A program made the position numbers and the translations under genes. Below the pieces are notes generated by a model that was not told the origin of the DNA, searched no databases, and worked only from the letters and a program-made list of their open reading frames with translations. This document shows, one piece after another, positions 6,266 to 8,214 of a stretch of DNA of 8,214 nt (position 1 is its first letter; every line of letters starts with the position of its first letter). This DNA is from Clostridia bacterium. GTDB taxonomy: Bacteria; Bacillota_A; Clostridia; UBA1212; UBA1255. The stretch is from the NCBI GenBank assembly GCA_017522515.1, contig JAFWZH010000040.1, positions 1-8,214 of the forward strand. The letters run 5' to 3'.

Positions 6266-6270
6266 TGCTT

Positions 6271-6284
6271 CAAATTCTAATTTG
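6271..6284. repeat. Boundary palindrome, copy 3
   Basis: CAAATT-CT-AATTTG, flanked by T and A so that 7-bp arms are perfect, five bases after the YdeI stop and directly ahead of the GAGGTGAG ribosome binding site of the next gene. Confidence 0.65.
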
Positions 6285-6297
6285 ACGAGGTGAGAAT

Positions 6298-7014
6298 ATG
6301 GCTATGTGGAATCCATGGCGAGGTTGCAGGAAATGCAGTGAAGGTTGTCTGCATTGTTATATACACAAAGGCGATGCAAAACGTGATGTTAATACAAACG
6401 ACATTGTAAAAACAAAAGATTTTTACAAACCTATTGAGCGGTTGAAAAACGGAAACTACAAAATGAAAGCAGGGATAGTTTATCTTTGCTTTTCAACAGA
6501 TTTTCTGATAGAAGAAGCAGACGCATGGCGTAAAGAGTGCTGGGATATGATAAAAGAGCGACAAGATTGTACTTTCCTTTTTCTCACTAAACGAATAGAA
6601 AGGTTTGCTGATTGTATTCCTGACGATTGGGGCGATGGATATGAGAATGTTGTTGTGTGCTGTACCATAGAAAATCAAAAGAATGCAGATAAAAGATTAT
6701 CATTATTTGAATCACTTCCTATAAAGCACAAATGCATTACTGCACAACCGTTGCTTGAAAAAATACATATTGAACCGTATCTCAATGATATTGAGCTTGT
6801 TGTGGTCGGTGGAGAGTCGGATAAATTTGCTAGACCTTTTGACTATGATTGGGCACTTGATATCAGAGAGCAATGTATTCGCAAAAATGTATCCTTCGAG
6901 TTCAGACAATGCGGAACTCGTTTTATTAAGGGTGGTAAAGAATATAAATTACAGACAAAAGACCTATGTAGTCAAGCGAGAAAAGCAGGAATAGATTTTA
7001 TAGCAGACAGATAA
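6298..7014 (+). CDS. DUF5131 (phage Gp37/Gp68) family protein
   Basis: A 238-residue protein of the DUF5131/Gp37-Gp68 family, found in phages and scattered in bacteria; members look like minimal radical-SAM-type proteins, but the reaction is unknown. The N-terminal cluster motif is WNPWRGCRKCSEGCLHCY with Cys10, Cys17 and Cys20 in the family positions, plus an additional Cys13. Strand-forming stretches YLCFSTDFL, TFLFLTKR, VVVCCTIENQ, and the ELVVVGGESDKFARPFD segment (about residues 164-180) follow in order as in a partial TIM barrel, ending with FEFRQCGTRFIKGG. Length is typical of the family. The start follows GAGGTGAG; ATG 6304 is a possible alternative. It lies 32 bases after the YdeI gene and is probably co-transcribed with it. 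Confidence 0.85.
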   Translation: MAMWNPWRGCRKCSEGCLHCYIHKGDAKRDVNTNDIVKTKDFYKPIERLKNGNYKMKAGIVYLCFSTDFLIEEADAWRKECWDMIKERQDCTFLFLTKRIERFADCIPDDWGDGYENVVVCCTIENQKNADKRLSLFESLPIKHKCITAQPLLEKIHIEPYLNDIELVVVGGESDKFARPFDYDWALDIREQCIRKNVSFEFRQCGTRFIKGGKEYKLQTKDLCSQARKAGIDFIADR

Positions 7015-7025
7015 ATACCAATTTG
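7012..7025. repeat. Boundary palindrome, copy 4
   Basis: TAAATACCAATTTG overlaps the stop codon of the DUF5131 gene, in the same relation as copy 2 to the MerR stop. It has two positions changed from the CAAATTCCAATTTG form, so the palindrome is imperfect. Confidence 0.55.
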
Positions 7026-7058
7026 CTTTGTTGATAAGGAATGTGTACGGATAGTGGA

Positions 7059-7087
7059 TTGTTCATTTCATATTATTGCTTTATACT
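7059..7087 (+). promoter_or_regulatory. Sigma-A-type promoter of the XRE/desulfoferrodoxin gene
   Basis: TTGTTC (7059-7064), a 17-bp spacer and TATACT (7082-7087) precede the GGAGG ribosome binding site (7096-7100) of the gene starting at 7110. The layout matches the promoter at 4015-4043. Confidence 0.6.
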
Positions 7088-7109
7088 TAAATCGTGGAGG
7101 TAAAGAAAA

Positions 7110-7712
7110 ATGAATTTAAGTAAAAACGGAAAACTCCTTTGCGATTTGAGAAAAGCCAAAGGAATGACACAAAAAGAGGTTGCCGACAAGTTGGGTATTG
7201 TGCCAAAGACAGTTTCAAAATGGGAGACGGGACACGGATTCCCTGATGTATCAACAGTATCTGCCTTGGCGGATATTCTTGGCGTGAGCGAGAAAACCAT
7301 TTTGTCAGGCGACCTGGAGCAGAATTTGGAGAGTGCTAATAATATGAAAAGAACAAAATTTTATGTCTGTCCCCATTGCGGAAGCTTTTTGCAAGGAACA
7401 GGCAACGGTCAGGTTGTGTGTTGCGGAAAACAGCTTGAAGCTTTAACGGCAGTTTCGGCAGACGATGAGCACACAATCAACATTTCTGAAATCGAGGACG
7501 ATTTCTATATTGAATTTAATCACGCAATGACAAAGGAGCATTATATAAGCTTTGTGTCATATGTAAGGTTTGATAGGGTGCTTACGATAAAACTATATCC
7601 TGAGCAAGACTGCACAGTGCGTTTTCCCAAAATGTACGGCGGTAAGATTTATTTTTATTGTAGCAAACATGGTTTATTTGAATATCAGATGAAATCACGC
7701 CGAAAGGCTTGA
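7110..7712 (+). CDS. XRE-family regulator fused to a desulfoferrodoxin-like domain
   Basis: A 200-residue protein. Residues 5-66 are an XRE helix-turn-helix (LRKAKGMTQKEVADKLG, TVSKWETG, LGVSEKTILSG). Residues 79-200 look like a complete desulfoferrodoxin. A rubredoxin-like iron site is formed by Cys87, Cys90, Cys104 and Cys105 (YVCPHCG ... VVCCGK). The superoxide-reductase site has candidate ligands His121, His138 (NHAM, replacing the usual HPM), His144 (EHYISF), Cys184 and His187 (YCSKHGLF). The usual Glu-Lys-His is Asp-Glu-His here (119-121), so the catalytic Lys of enzymatic superoxide reductases is absent. I infer a cytoplasmic redox- or iron-sensing regulator rather than a plain enzyme. 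An in-frame ATG at 7344 lies exactly at the domain border. It has its own promoter and a GGAGG site. Confidence 0.85.
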   Translation: MNLSKNGKLLCDLRKAKGMTQKEVADKLGIVPKTVSKWETGHGFPDVSTVSALADILGVSEKTILSGDLEQNLESANNMKRTKFYVCPHCGSFLQGTGNGQVVCCGKQLEALTAVSADDEHTINISEIEDDFYIEFNHAMTKEHYISFVSYVRFDRVLTIKLYPEQDCTVRFPKMYGGKIYFYCSKHGLFEYQMKSRRKA

Positions 7713-7746
7713 TTATATAAAAATTCATTTTAAGGAGAATTGCTGT

Positions 7747-7782
7747 TTGAAGAAAAACAACACCTTGGATATTGTAGCATAG
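7747..7782 (+). other. Possible 11-codon leader ORF or gene-start remnant
   Basis: TAAGGAG (7731-7737) is followed after 9 bases by TTG and an 11-codon frame reading (M)KKNNTLDIVA, then TAG. It may be the surviving start of a deleted gene or a leader peptide, because a hairpin begins three bases after its stop. Nothing else supports translation. Confidence 0.3.
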
Positions 7783-7784
7783 CC

Positions 7785-7818
7785 GGAGGCTGTGTAAATA
7801 ATATCCGCACAAGCCTCC
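7785..7818 (+). other. Hairpin with a competing downstream partner
   Basis: GGAGGCT (7785-7791) pairs with AGCCTCC (7812-7818), extended by TGT/ACA around a bulged G. The overlapping GGCTGTGT (7788-7795) is also the exact complement of ACACAGCC (7833-7840), so two exclusive folds are possible. No U tract follows either. Confidence 0.4.
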
Positions 7819-7836
7819 CAACATTGCAGTCAACAC

Positions 7837-8109
7837 AGCCTGACAACGGTTATACGAACCTGATTTTCAGTGGCAGATTTCCGCCTGGACTGCGTTGAAA
7901 TCCTCGCAAATCCAAAAAGGATTCGCTGCGGTTTCGCCTTGCCCAAACAAAAATCTGCTCACTCAAAATTCTTTGACCTGAAAAGTTTGGAATTTTGAGG
8001 AGATTTTGGTGCGGAGGACGAAGTAAGGCTGACGCCTTTCGAGGACGACAAACTAAAATATACCAAAATTACACCTTTTCAGGCAGGTTTGTATAGCTGT
8101 TGTCAGGCT
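7837..8109. repeat. Fold-back element with 26-base inverted arms (structured RNA or MITE-like)
   Basis: The ends, 7837-7862 and 8084-8109, are inverted copies: AGCCTGACAAC at the left matches GTTGTCAGGCT at the right exactly, and over 26 bases only three positions differ, each giving a G-U pair in RNA. Inside are further stems: GCAAATCC/GGATTCGC (7906-7913/7919-7926, one mismatch) around an A5 loop; CTCAAAATTC/GAATTTTGAG (7962-7971/7990-7999); ATTTTGGT/ACCAAAAT (8003-8010/8062-8069) enclosing AAGGC-TGAC-GCCTT (8025-8038). There is no substantial ORF. It could be a non-autonomous mobile or dispersed repeat, a structured RNA gene, or the 5' leader of the acetyltransferase gene 19 bases on. I could not identify clear target-site duplications. 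Confidence 0.65.
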
Positions 8110-8128
8110 CATCAGGAGGAGAAAAATA

Positions 8129-8214
8129 ATGAGTAAAAATGACTATATTATTCGTTTAGAAAGAAAAGAAGACCACCCAGTGGTAGAAAATTTGATTCGT
8201 GAATCATTTTGGAA
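8129..8214 (+). CDS. GNAT-family N-acetyltransferase, N-terminus (partial)
   Basis: The first 28 codons are present (IIRLERKEDHPVVENLIRES after MSKNDY) and the gene leaves at the right edge. A charged strand followed by an EDHPVVENLIRESF helix is typical of the first strand and helix of GNAT acetyltransferases, which move the acetyl group from acetyl-CoA to an amine; the likely branch is YhbS-like, but the catalytic acetyl-CoA motif is outside the window. The start follows AGGAGGAG (8114-8121). The fold-back element ends 19 bases upstream, so its structure could sit in the leader of this mRNA. Confidence 0.7.
   Translation, partial: MSKNDYIIRLERKEDHPVVENLIRESFW

Noticed and set aside
6755..6994. 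79-codon plus-strand ORF inside the DUF5131 gene
   Set aside because: It is a shifted frame within a well-supported gene with no family resemblance.
3973..7025. Integron cassette array, with the boundary palindromes as attC sites
   Set aside because: The sites are about 14 bases, lack the paired RYYYAAC/GTTRRRY cores of attC sites, and no integrase gene is in the window.
3973..7025. CRISPR array
   Set aside because: The copies are spaced by whole genes, not by uniform spacers, and no cas gene is seen.
7582..7836. 84-codon minus-strand ORF
   Set aside because: It covers the end of the XRE/desulfoferrodoxin gene and the hairpin region, with no recognisable protein features.

Overview
The window looks like a stretch of a gut-type anaerobic Firmicute chromosome (Clostridia, probably Oscillospiraceae/Ruminococcaceae-like). 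The reasons are strong AGGAGG-type ribosome binding sites, some TTG starts, AT-rich codon use, and protein types common in such bacteria: butanol-dehydrogenase-type iron ADH, TipAS-type MerR, desulfoferrodoxin domain, DUF5131 and YdeI families. The lineage is an inference from style, not from a marker gene. All supported genes lie on the + strand.

Region 1 (1-377) is the 3' end of mfd, the only housekeeping gene, ending in a 10-bp inverted repeat that straddles its stop codon. Region 2 (378-848) is wreckage: about 140 bases with no recognised gene, then an ORF that joins the first ~40 residues of a MATE transporter to the C-terminal part of a NifX/NifB-like cofactor protein with a His/Cys-rich tail. 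Region 3 (872-3966) is a tightly packed, probably co-transcribed set: a MmcQ/YjbR protein, a rhodanese-domain lipoprotein, a TIGR04076 protein, a 43-codon remnant of a nitroreductase, an iron-containing alcohol dehydrogenase and a membrane methyltransferase of the isoprenylcysteine methyltransferase type.

Region 4 (3967-7712) is a run of five genes. Three are transcription regulators with a fused ligand or metal domain: XRE plus Cys4 zinc ribbon plus a C-terminal domain, MerR plus TipAS, and XRE plus a complete two-iron-centre desulfoferrodoxin. Between and beside them are a YdeI/OmdA protein and a DUF5131 (Gp37/Gp68) protein. Four of the gene boundaries here carry the same short palindrome, consensus CAAATTCYAATTTG. 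Each regulator gene has its own visible promoter; that of the MerR gene has the 19-bp spacer and dyad expected of an autoregulated MerR/TipA promoter. Two of the regulators, and the rhodanese gene in region 3, have an in-frame ATG with a Shine-Dalgarno-like sequence exactly at the domain boundary, so short second products are possible.

Region 5 (7713-8128) is non-coding: a possible 11-codon leader, a hairpin with two competing partners, and a ~273-base fold-back element whose 26-base terminal arms pair completely at RNA level (23 Watson-Crick pairs and 3 G-U). A GNAT acetyltransferase starts just after it and runs off the window.

The most interesting points are the XRE-desulfoferrodoxin fusion (candidate superoxide- or iron-responsive regulator), the repeated boundary palindrome, the apparent dual-start architecture of the fused genes, and the structured 7837-8109 element.
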